Part shown: piece after piece, positions 53,440 through 62,379 of the stretch
Layout of the letters: every line of letters starts with the position of its first letter
How positions within the stretch are numbered: position 1 is the first letter of the stretch
Source: Strigamia acuminata
Taxonomy: Eukaryota > Arthropoda > Chilopoda > Geophilomorpha > Linotaeniidae
Direction: 5' to 3'
Length of the DNA: 64,000 nt
Assembly: GCA_949358305.1 (NCBI GenBank)
Contig: OX442324.1
Span: forward strand, 7,909,601 to 7,973,600
Notes under the pieces: model-generated
The model's database searches: none
What the model saw: only the letters and a program-made list of their open reading frames with translations
What the model was told of the DNA's origin: nothing
Made by a program: the position numbers and the translations under genes

Positions 53440-55065
53440 ATTAGGAAATTTTTTTGCAACTAGTGCAACGCGCCAGTAAATCGAGCGCCCACACGCGCCC
53501 ACATGCGTGAACAGTGCGCTCGCCCCTCCGCCCCGTCGGCGGGAGCCCCGGCCGTCCCCCCTCTCTCTCTCTTCCGCCCGGGAATCGCGCTTCCGCTCGT
53601 CACCGAATTTTGTCAATATCTGATAAATTTCTACAGAATTGCAGCAACATTATACGGGATATTTCTGCCCTTTTGGACGGGCTTCTGTAAAACATTGCTT
53701 AAAATCTATGGAAATTTATTAAATGTCGTTAAAAATCGTTGCAAGTTTTGTCAGATTTTGGAGAATTTTTTTAGAACTCGTCCAACGCGCCAGTAAATCA
53801 CGCGCCCACGTGCGTGGACAGTGCGCCCCGCGTGGACGCTGTCAGGTCGGGCACACGCGTGGACTCTCGGGGCACACAGTTTGATGGGTGCAAAACTTGC
53901 ACCGACTTTTGACAATTTGTGATAAATTTCCAAGTAATTTCAGCAATATTTTGCGAGACATTTCTGCCCGATTGGACACATTTCCACAGGTTTTTGTAAA
54001 ACATTGCTAAAATTCGGTGGAAATCTATCAAATGTTGCCACAATTCGGTGCAAGTTTTGCGAGATTTGCTCGCATCAAACTGTGCCCGAAAATGCCCGAC
54101 TTGACAGTGTCCACGCGGGTTGGACGCGCCCAGAACTGTCCACGCACGTGGGCGCGTGTGGGCGCTCGATTTACCGGCGCGTTGGACTAGTTTTAAAAAA
54201 ATTTTCCCAATTTCTGACAAAATTCGCACCGAATTTTTGCAATTTTTGATAAATTAACACAGAATTTCAGCAATGTTTTAAACAAGTCCGTTCAATCGGG
54301 CAGAAATGTCTCGTAAAATGTTGCTGAAATTCCGTGAAAATCTGTCAAAAATTGAAAAAAGTTGGTGACCGACCCGCGGCGCGTCACGGCGCGGTCGGAG
54401 GACGGCCCTCGTCCCCAAAAACCACACTCCGGGTCACGTGGTCTCGCACTCGACTCTTTCAGTTTTCCCGTTTTCGGCCCGTTACGGCCAAGGACCGTAA
54501 CGGGTCGAAAACGGGCCGCAACGGGTCGAAAACGGCCGCAACGGGTCGAAAACGGCCCGCACGGGCCGTTAACGGGCCGGCGACGGTCCCGTCACGATCC
54601 CGCAACGGCCCGTTAACGGCCCGTTAACGGTGTAAAACCGAAAACAGGATTCGAGATTAATGTCTATGAATGTTGTATGTGTTTTCATGTACGTGTTGTC
54701 GGTTGTTGATTTTTTCGATTTACGCCGTAACGGCCCGTTAACGGCCCGTTAACGGCCCGTCAACGGCCCGTCAACGGCCCGTCAACGGCCCGCAACGGCC
54801 CGCACGGGCCGTTAACGGGCCGCCGACGATCCCGTCACGATCCCGCAACGGCCCGCACGGGCCGTTAACGGGCCGCCGACGGTCCCGTCACGACCCCGCA
54901 ACGGCCCGCACAGGCCGTTAACGGGCCGCCGGAGGCCCGTTTTCGACCCGCTACGGCCCGTCACGGCCCGTTGGCCGTGCGACCCGAAAACGGGAAAACT
55001 GAAAGAGTCGAGTGCGAGACCACGTGACTCGGAGTGTGGTTTTTGGGGACGAGGGCCGTCCTCCG
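53440..55065. repeat. Complex satellite block 1
   Basis: Repeated modules about 320 bp apart, recognised by GCGCCAGTAAATC(G/A) followed by GCGCCCAC (53468, 53789, inverted near 54150-54190) and by TTTCTGCCC(G/T)TTGGAC. It ends in a GC-rich inverted unit: 54362-54475 is repeated in reverse complement at 54985-55065. The block is repeated in direct orientation at about 62380-64000. Open frames in it are compositional, with no protein family seen. Confidence 0.85.
54480..54985. repeat. GC-rich 11-mer array (GGCCCGTTAAC)
   Basis: An array with an 11-bp period, unit GGCCCGTTAAC with variants (TCAAC, GCAAC), mixed with AACGGGTCGAAAACGGCC units and inverted stretches such as CGGGCCGTTAACGGGCC. Each unit has the near-palindrome GTTAAC. 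Strongly GC-rich in an otherwise AT-rich window. Confidence 0.88.
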
Positions 55066-55383
55066 TGTTGAATAGTGTTGCAAACTTCTGCAAATAGTGA
55101 CAAATGTAGTGGATTGGAAAAACACATCAGGTGAAAGAAATGCATATCATCTTAACAGGTGAGAACCAAAACATCAAGTGTGCTTTATTGATTGGTCACA
55201 TGACCTCAATGCAATCAGCGCCACCTGTAGGCAGCATACAGACACTGTATGTAAACAAACGTTGCGATCACTCGCGTTGGCCAAACACATACATTAACAC
55301 TTAGTTACATGATAATATGCAAAGATATATATACACACATGTTGTAAAAGTGATTGCTTATCAATATACATTATACCTTAACA
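55066..55383 (-). repeat. Copia-C 3' LTR
   Basis: 318 bp, TGTTGAATAG to ACCTTAACA on the plus strand. The PPT ACGGGGGGCCGAA (minus strand, 55384-55397) is adjacent. Confidence 0.93.
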
Positions 55384-55412
55384 TTCGGCCCCCCGTATTA
55401 TCTCATTCCTTA

Positions 55413-58400
55413 TTAAGCCCGCAAAATGCTCAAATCAACTAAGAAGCGATCGCAAAACTTCACCAAGTCAGCTTTGTCAACTGACTTTGTAAAAATGTCG
55501 GCATGATTGGACTTTGTGCCTGCGTGAACAATTAGAAGATTATCTCTTTTAACAAGTTCTCTTATAAAATGGTAACGGATGTCAATGTGCTTTGTTTTTC
55601 TGTTCTCAACACAAGATTTTGTGAAGTCCACCGTTGATATGTTGTCGCACATGACATAATGAGAGAATCTTCCAGCCAATTCTGGGGATATTTCGTGCAG
55701 AACACGAACAATCCAAATATAGTCCTTAACAGTTTCTGTGAGGGCTACGTACTCCGCCTCCATTGTTGACAGTGTCACGTTCCGTTGTTTGAAGGTCCGC
55801 CAGTAGATGGGTGTGCTACCCAAAGTCACTAGTGTTCCTCCAACGGAAATTCGGTCGTTTCTGTTGTTCGCATAATCGGAGTCGCTGTATCCGATTACCT
55901 CGATCCGATCATTCGGGAACAACATTAATCCGTGGTTTCTTGTTGTTCTCAGATAACTGAGTAAGTCCAGTAGCGCAATCCAGTGGTCCCACCCTGGATT
56001 CGATTGAAATTGGCTCAGGATGTTCACTGCATAAGTCATGTCGGGCCTTGTTCTCGACGCGATGAATGCTAAACATCCAAGTAAGCTTCTATATGGAATT
56101 CCTTCCATGACTTTGAATTCATCAATTGTGTCCGGACAATCTCGTTTCGTGAGAACAGTTGCTTTCGTCATCGGTTGAGATCGAATCTTCACATGTTCCA
56201 AGTGATTTTTGAATTTCAACAACACTTTGTTCACATACGATCTTTGGTGTAGAACCAATTGTTGTTTGTGCGAGTGAAATTCGACTCCTAGCAACTTCTT
56301 CGTTTGTCCGAGAATCACTAAATCGAATTGCGTTCCAATCATGTTGAGTATTTTCATCGCATCTTCGTACTGCTTTCCGAAGACAACGATATCGTCAACG
56401 TAGACGATTAGATACGCAACATCTCCGTATTTATAAACGCAATTGCACCAATTGACGTGTTCTAGTCCTAATCTCAATAAAGTCTCCTCCAGTTCTATTC
56501 CCCATTCTCTTACAGACTGGTGCAAGCCATAGATGGCTCGGAGGAGCCTGCAGACATAGTTCTCTTTGCCTTCAATGATGAAACCTTTTGGCTGGCGCAT
56601 GTAGACTGTTTTATGCAATTTTGCATAAAGGTATGCACACTTGACGTCTGCCTGAATGTACGACCATTTGAGCATACAGACGAGTAGCGTGAACATAAAG
56701 CGCACGATTGAAAAGTCTACCACGGGTGAGAATGTCTCCTCATAGGATTCGCCGTAGACTTGGGAAAATCCCTGCGCGACAAGTCTCGCCTTATAACGTG
56801 CGATTTCCCCCTCTTCGTTCTGTTTGGTCGTATAAATCCATCTGCAACCCACTATCTTAGTGTTGGGCGGCGGTGGAACAAGTTCCCAAACCTCGCGCTC
56901 ATGCATGGTGTCAATCTCGTCGTTCATCGCTTGGCGCCATTCATTCTTTTCGGGTAAAGTCGCAATTTCCTCATAACGTACGGGTACGTGGACTTCTAGG
57001 TGGTTGGCTTCAAAGTTGATATTCACATCATCAAAGTCCACGTCAACACTATCCGTTGTCGTATTCGATTCTGAGGGCTTCTTCTTTCTTTTGTCCTCAA
57101 ACAGATGCTCTGGTACGCGAAGATTGTGGTCAGTACAATACCGCTTCACGTCGGGTATCGAGCGTAACTTGGGCTTGTCGTAGCCCTCGATCGTGTACTC
57201 GACATCTCTCTGTCCAGTCGGTCTGACTTTCTCTGTTTTCTTCCAAACTAGCGCTGGAATTGTTGCAACTGGATTCAAAGGTGTTTGTCCAGGTTGTGGC
57301 AAAACGTTTGGAAGTTTCACTCCTGGCAAATTGTGTCGCAACTCCTCATCTGGCAGTCTAAATTTCAATTTAACTGGAGGCAATTCCAGTTGTGGATCTT
57401 CCTTCTTCTTAACTGGAACTGGCGGGGGTAGCGGCGGCCTGACATCTTCATCCGAATAATATTGGCGATCACTGTCATTGTCCATATTATCGTCCAAATT
57501 ATCGATGTAAGTCGTGTACTTTTCTGGTAGGCCCAGCACGCCTTCAACACCGCGCCTGCTCTCCACGAACTTCACGTCGCTGGTTTCAATTACTTTGGAA
57601 AACTCCGGCAGCCATACTCTATATCCTTTCGTTATTCTTGAATACCCGAGCATAATGCCATGCAGACTCTTGTTGTCGATTTTGCCATCTCGAATTCTTT
57701 TCTGCACAAAGCATAAACTCCCGAATTTTCTCAAATGTCTAAGTGATGGTTTCCGTCCGTAATACAATTCCATCGGCGTCTTGTCCGAATTCAGCTTTGC
57801 GATCCTGTTCCTGAGATAGTTGAAAGTCAGGATGGCCTCTCCCCAGAATCGATGTTCCAAGCCGGCATCGTACACAAGCGCTCGCATTCCATTTGCTAAT
57901 GTCTGGTTGAGTCTCTCGGAAACGCCATTTTGGACTGGAGTGTACGCGTTAGTCCTTTCGTGGGCGATTCCTAGTCCTTGGAAGTACTCTCCAAACTTGT
58001 TTGAGCAGAACTCCATACCGTTATCCGTACGAATTGCTAGAACCGATTTTCCAAGCAATCGTTCTATCCGTTTCACGTGTTTTTGGAAAATGTCAAATAC
58101 TTCGTCCTTCTTCTTCATTAAGTAGACTGTGGAATAACGAGAGAAGTCGTCCGTGATAGTTAAGAAGTATATGTTTCCCGAGAGTGTTGGTGTGCTAAAT
58201 GCTCCACATACATCCATGTGTAGCAACTGGAGTGGCTCTGTCGATCTAATTCCTGGCAACGACTTATGAGAAATCGCTTTCTTCTTGGCTAATGTGCAAA
58301 CGTCGCATTGTGTAATCGGCACGTCCAAAATTGGCAACCCAATTACTGCACCTCCTTTGCTCATTGCTTGGACGCTTGGAAAATAGATGTGTCCGAGCCG

Positions 58401-59882
58401 CTCATGCCAAAGTCTTGCTTCCTCAGGATTAGACGCACTCTTCGTTGTACTTTGTGTTGAAATAGTTGGCTCTTGTTTCTTCTGTTCGCCAACGTTCGCT
58501 CTGTTATTCGCCTTTTGTCGTAGCTTCTCAAAGTCGGGCCTCTGGTCGCTCAGCTTGATGTAGTATAAACGATCCTTCTTCACACCTTCCATCAGCTGTC
58601 TCTTCCACTGAGGATCGTATATCTTGACCAGTCCGGAGCCAACGGCGACTTTGCATCGTGCTTCGTCAATGCACGGTCCCGACAATAAATTTCTTCGCAT
58701 GTCCGGCGCATAATAGACTTTCTTCAATGTGATTGGAATTGTCTCACTTCCAACCAAACTCATCACGCAAACGTCCCCGACGCCCTGAATTTGAATCAAA
58801 GTTTTCTTATCCGCTTGACTTATTGTCCCTGTTGTTTCCTTGAAGTTGAAGAACTGGTTCCTATCTTTACAAAAATGTCCAGTGGCCCCGGTGTCGTAGA
58901 TCCAACAGTTGTTGGCTGCGCTGCACTGTAACATCTCTTCCTCGCTCAACTCGGTGAGAAAACCGACATCGAACATGTTTGTGTCCAATTCTTCCGCTGT
59001 ATTCGTGTTCTGGCTGTTATTCGACGGTAATTGTGCTGTGCAATCCCTTGCCCAGTGCCCTGGTTGATTGCACCGAAAACACGGCCCCCGTGGTGATGAT
59101 CCGGTCGTATTTCCTCTAAAATTCCGCGAATTTTTGCCGCCTCGATAATTCGATTTGCCGCCCCTTTGTCCGCCTCGGTTGTTTTGGCTGCTGTTTCCTT
59201 GCTGTTGTTGGGATTTAGACGAATTATCATTGTTCTTTGTGCTTGTTCCCATGTTGAAAGCGTCCGTAATTGGCGCTTGGCCCGAATCTCTGCGTTGTTG
59301 CGCGAGTCTGCCCTCCTCAGCGACCAATTCCCCTTCAACCTTTTCCAGTGTGAAATCCTTATCGTCCCATCGATAAATACTCTGCACAATTGACTGGTAT
59401 TCTTGTGGCAGGTATCGGATGAGCTGGAATGCCTGATACAAATTGTCCAAATCGTGTTTGACGTCGGCTAATCGCTTTGCTGCATTGCGTATCTTCGCCG
59501 CGAATACGCCGATCGTCTCCGTCGTTGGTTCGTACTTCAAATTGAAGAATTCGTCCAACAGACGTATTATTCTCGCCCTCGAGACCGGTTCGAAGTTTGT
59601 CTTCAGCGTGTCCCACGCTGTTTTCGCGTCCTCGGTCCCGCTGAGCAATTCGTGATATTGCTCCTCGATGGCGTAGTAAATTAGGCTGAAAGCTCGCCCC
59701 TTTCGCAGTTGAAAGTCCGAGCGATCCCGCCAAGACGCTCCCGGTGCCAGCGCTTCTTGTGTCCCATCGGTGAAAGCCCAACATCCGTGGTGCATCAACA
59801 GCACTTTGATTTGCTGTTTCCACGTGTCATAGTTCGTTCGGTTCAAAAGTGTTATCTTCCGCTCGAGTTTTTCCGTGTCCAT
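55413..59882 (-). CDS. Copia-C gag-pol polyprotein, intact
   Basis: About 1489 residues from ATG 59882 (MDTEKLERK), with a possible ATG seven codons upstream, to TAA 55415-55413. In order: gag (NYDTWKQQIKVLL; GCWAFTDGT), CCHC knuckle (CFRCNQPGHWARDC, about 265), protease (YDTGATGHF, about 326), integrase HHCC (WHERLGHIYF ... CDVCTLAKK) with D, D, E (LHMDVCG about 555; TDNGMEF; NGVSERLN), RT (KARLVAQGFSQVYG; ADVKCAYLYA; YVDD about 1158) and RNase H (GYSDSDYANNRND; STMEAEYVAL; KHIDIRYHFI). There is no stop or frameshift, and all catalytic residues examined are present. It could supply enzymes to defective relatives such as Copia-B. Confidence 0.95.
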   Translation of the reverse strand: MDTEKLERKITLLNRTNYDTWKQQIKVLLMHHGCWAFTDGTQEALAPGASWRDRSDFQLRKGRAFSLIYYAIEEQYHELLSGTEDAKTAWDTLKTNFEPVSRARIIRLLDEFFNLKYEPTTETIGVFAAKIRNAAKRLADVKHDLDNLYQAFQLIRYLPQEYQSIVQSIYRWDDKDFTLEKVEGELVAEEGRLAQQRRDSGQAPITDAFNMGTSTKNNDNSSKSQQQQGNSSQNNRGGQRGGKSNYRGGKNSRNFRGNTTGSSPRGPCFRCNQPGHWARDCTAQLPSNNSQNTNTAEELDTNMFDVGFLTELSEEEMLQCSAANNCWIYDTGATGHFCKDRNQFFNFKETTGTISQADKKTLIQIQGVGDVCVMSLVGSETIPITLKKVYYAPDMRRNLLSGPCIDEARCKVAVGSGLVKIYDPQWKRQLMEGVKKDRLYYIKLSDQRPDFEKLRQKANNRANVGEQKKQEPTISTQSTTKSASNPEEARLWHERLGHIYFPSVQAMSKGGAVIGLPILDVPITQCDVCTLAKKKAISHKSLPGIRSTEPLQLLHMDVCGAFSTPTLSGNIYFLTITDDFSRYSTVYLMKKKDEVFDIFQKHVKRIERLLGKSVLAIRTDNGMEFCSNKFGEYFQGLGIAHERTNAYTPVQNGVSERLNQTLANGMRALVYDAGLEHRFWGEAILTFNYLRNRIAKLNSDKTPMELYYGRKPSLRHLRKFGSLCFVQKRIRDGKIDNKSLHGIMLGYSRITKGYRVWLPEFSKVIETSDVKFVESRRGVEGVLGLPEKYTTYIDNLDDNMDNDSDRQYYSDEDVRPPLPPPVPVKKKEDPQLELPPVKLKFRLPDEELRHNLPGVKLPNVLPQPGQTPLNPVATIPALVWKKTEKVRPTGQRDVEYTIEGYDKPKLRSIPDVKRYCTDHNLRVPEHLFEDKRKKKPSESNTTTDSVDVDFDDVNINFEANHLEVHVPVRYEEIATLPEKNEWRQAMNDEIDTMHEREVWELVPPPPNTKIVGCRWIYTTKQNEEGEIARYKARLVAQGFSQVYGESYEETFSPVVDFSIVRFMFTLLVCMLKWSYIQADVKCAYLYAKLHKTVYMRQPKGFIIEGKENYVCRLLRAIYGLHQSVREWGIELEETLLRLGLEHVNWCNCVYKYGDVAYLIVYVDDIVVFGKQYEDAMKILNMIGTQFDLVILGQTKKLLGVEFHSHKQQLVLHQRSYVNKVLLKFKNHLEHVKIRSQPMTKATVLTKRDCPDTIDEFKVMEGIPYRSLLGCLAFIASRTRPDMTYAVNILSQFQSNPGWDHWIALLDLLSYLRTTRNHGLMLFPNDRIEVIGYSDSDYANNRNDRISVGGTLVTLGSTPIYWRTFKQRNVTLSTMEAEYVALTETVKDYIWIVRVLHEISPELAGRFSHYVMCDNISTVDFTKSCVENRKTKHIDIRYHFIRELVKRDNLLIVHAGTKSNHADIFTKSVDKADLVKFCDRFLVDLSILRA

Positions 59883-60653
59883 TGTGAATTTAGTGTCCAC
59901 CACTTGTTAAACACTGTATACACACACAGATTTCCTCAAAAACACTTTCAAAACTGTTACTTGTGAAAAATAGTGCAATTTTCACAAGGTTAATGCGCTC
60001 TTAGTCTAAGTTAGTGTATCCTATTAACAACACTAAGCTAATAATCGTATTCAAAAATAGTAAAACGAAATAAACGAAATAAATTGTTCATATGTGATGT
60101 CTTCCTGCTGTAGATTAAATGCTTGTTCTGTATCGACAGCCTGGAATCACACTTCACCTGTGGTTGAGAAAAATCGTCGTATTGTTGATTTTCCCTCGTT
60201 TTTCCGTCTTTTTCGCCTCGAAAAATTCAGTTCCTTCGAGAATTTTCTTGTTTTTGGCAATTCCCGTTCATTTATTGCTCGTTCACACTTCCCGTGTGGT
60301 TGTCGAGCGTCGTCGTCCTTGCGTATTTGTCGTCGAGTTGTTTTCTCGGCGAAAATTAACGCCACGTCGACGTTACGTATCGCGCCTCGCGATATTCGGA
60401 GAAATCGTCCGAAAATGGCCAAAATAAACGTATTAATTAAATGTTCAATAATGTCCGAACCCAATTAATGATCCTGTGTCGCTTGATGACCAATAATCGC
60501 TTGTAGAACCGTGGATCCTTGGCATAAGCACAGGTTGATTCCATTCCTCATGGACGCCGCCATCTTGGATTTTGCAGGAGAAACGCCCACTTTTTCACCT
60601 GTGGTTGACTTGAAATGTTTCTCTTCACTCTGCCTGTTTTTCCCACGTTGTTT
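59883..60653 (-). other. Copia-C 5' leader
   Basis: Untranslated leader of about 0.77 kb. Short open frames here have no family support. Confidence 0.65.
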
Positions 60654-60666
60654 GCGGCCCATAACC
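60654..60666 (-). promoter_or_regulatory. Copia-C primer-binding site (internal tRNA-iMet)
   Basis: The minus strand reads GGTTATGGGCCGC one base after the 5' LTR. It is the half-tRNA type shared with Copia-A and Copia-B. Confidence 0.78.
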
Positions 60667-60667
60667 T

Positions 60668-60985
60668 TGTTGAATAGTGTTGCAAACTTCTGCAAATAGT
60701 GACAAATGTAGTGGATTGGAAAAACACATCAGGTGAAAGAAATGCATATCATCTTAACAGGTGAGAACCAAAACATCAAGTGTGCTTTATTGATTGGTCA
60801 CATGACCTCAATGCAATCAGCGCCACCTGTAGGCAGCATACAGACACTGTATGTAAACAAACGTTGCGATCACTCGCGTTGGCCAAACACATACATTAAC
60901 ACTTAGTTACATGATAATACGCAAAGATATATATACACACATGTTGTAAAAGTGATTGCTTATCAATATACATTATATCTTAACA
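60668..60985 (-). repeat. Copia-C 5' LTR
   Basis: The 318-bp partner of 55066-55383, with about two substitutions (near 60919 and 60977). Confidence 0.93.
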
Positions 60986-60990
60986 CTCCG

Positions 60991-62379
60991 GCCGCGCCGC
61001 GGGTCGGACAAGAAACGACCCGGTCGGAAACCGAACCTCAGTGTCCAATCGGGCAGAAATTGTGCGGAAGTTTAACCAAAAATGGCCAAAAGTCGGTGCA
61101 AGTTTTGCACGCAACAAACGTCCGATGTGACAGTGCCCATGCGGGTTGGACGTGCATGTGGGCGCGTGTGGGCGCTCGATTTACTGGCGCGTTGGACGAG
61201 TTTTAAAAAAATTCTCCAAAATCTGACAAAACTTGCAACGATTTTTAACGACATTTAATTGATTTCCACAGATTTTAAGCACTGTTTTACAGAAGCCCGT
61301 CCAATCGGGCAGAAATGTCTCGTAAAATATTGCTGAAATTCCGTGGAAATTTATCAAAAATCGTTGCCAGTTTTGTCAGATTTTGGAGAATTTTTTTAAA
61401 ACTCGTTCTACGCGCCAGTAAATCACGCGCCCACATGCGTGGACGATGCGCACGTCCAACCCGCCAAGGCTCGCCCCTACGACCGTCGGCGGGAGCCCCG
61501 GCCGTCCTCTCTCTCCCTCTCGGCCGCCAATGCTCGCCCCTCCGCCCGGGACTCGCCCCGCCGCCCGTCACCGACTTTTGGCAATTTCGTTGCAAACAGC
61601 AACGAGAATGATGTCTTTATTGATAATTGTTTTTGCATCGGACATGTGTTTAATTTTAGTGGTTCCTCGACTCAGTTTGTGCGGTTCTTGCGCGTCGTGC
61701 GCACGTTCAACACGCGCCCACGCGAGTATATCGCGCGGACTCTCGTCTCTCTCGTCAGTCTCGATGTTTTGTACGATTTTATTTTGCTAATTGTTTTGAG
61801 CGCGTGCAATTTCAATTGTTGCACCACACACGCATTTTCTATTGTACACCAGTGTTCCTATGTCGAATAAATTAGACTTGTTTTTAATTTCTCTGTCGCC
61901 ATTGTTTGAATTCACTGCGCTGCACGAGAGCTTCTTCATTTGATGAGTTGGACCGCTCGATTCATGCACGGTTCTTTCTTGAGCGTCGGACAAGTTTTGT
62001 CAGATATTGCTAAAAGTACATCGCGCGTGCACGTGCGTGCGTGGACGGTGCCCGCGTCCAACGCGAGAACAGAATTTTAGCAGTGTTTGACAAAACTAGC
62101 ACGACGCTCAAGAACCGTGCATGAATCGAGCAAAATTCCCACGTGGACGTTGCGCACGTCCAACCCGCGTAGACACTCTCGGGGCACAGTTTGATGCGTG
62201 CTAAAATTGCACCGACTTTTGACAATTTTTAATATATTTCTGCAGAATTTCAGCAACATTTTACGAGACATTTCTGCCCGGTTGGACACATTTCCACAGG
62301 TCACTTGTAAAACATTGCTAAAATCCTGAGGAAATTTATCAAATATTGACAAATTTCGGTGTCAGTCAGAAATTGTCAG
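60991..62379. repeat. Satellite modules around a non-satellite stretch
   Basis: It starts with the rest of the satellite arm split by Copia-C (CCGCGCCGCGGGTCGG), followed by modules of the 320-bp family in both orientations (markers near 61158 inverted and 61408 direct). Between about 61600 and 61980 lies sequence that is not obviously satellite. It has an open frame and an AATAAA near 61866, but I recognise nothing in it. Confidence 0.65.

Larger units (their letters stand above)
55066..60985 (-). mobile_element. Copia-C, intact Ty1/copia retrotransposon
   Basis: A complete 5920-bp element on the minus strand: 5' LTR 60668-60985, PBS, leader, one open polyprotein, PPT, 3' LTR 55066-55383. 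It has a CTCCG duplication (55061-55065 and 60986-60990). The 318-bp LTRs differ at about two sites. It is closely related to Copia-B and sits inside one arm of the GC-rich satellite palindrome. It is the best candidate in the window for an active element. Confidence 0.95.

Noticed and set aside
53503-54627. Long GC-rich frames in satellite block 1
   Set aside because: Frames are open because of composition and recur in every satellite copy; Pro/Arg/Ser-rich with no motif.
61439-61870. 143-codon frame with a hydrophobic end and AATAAA nearby
   Set aside because: Starts within satellite sequence, no family recognised, no splice or start support.
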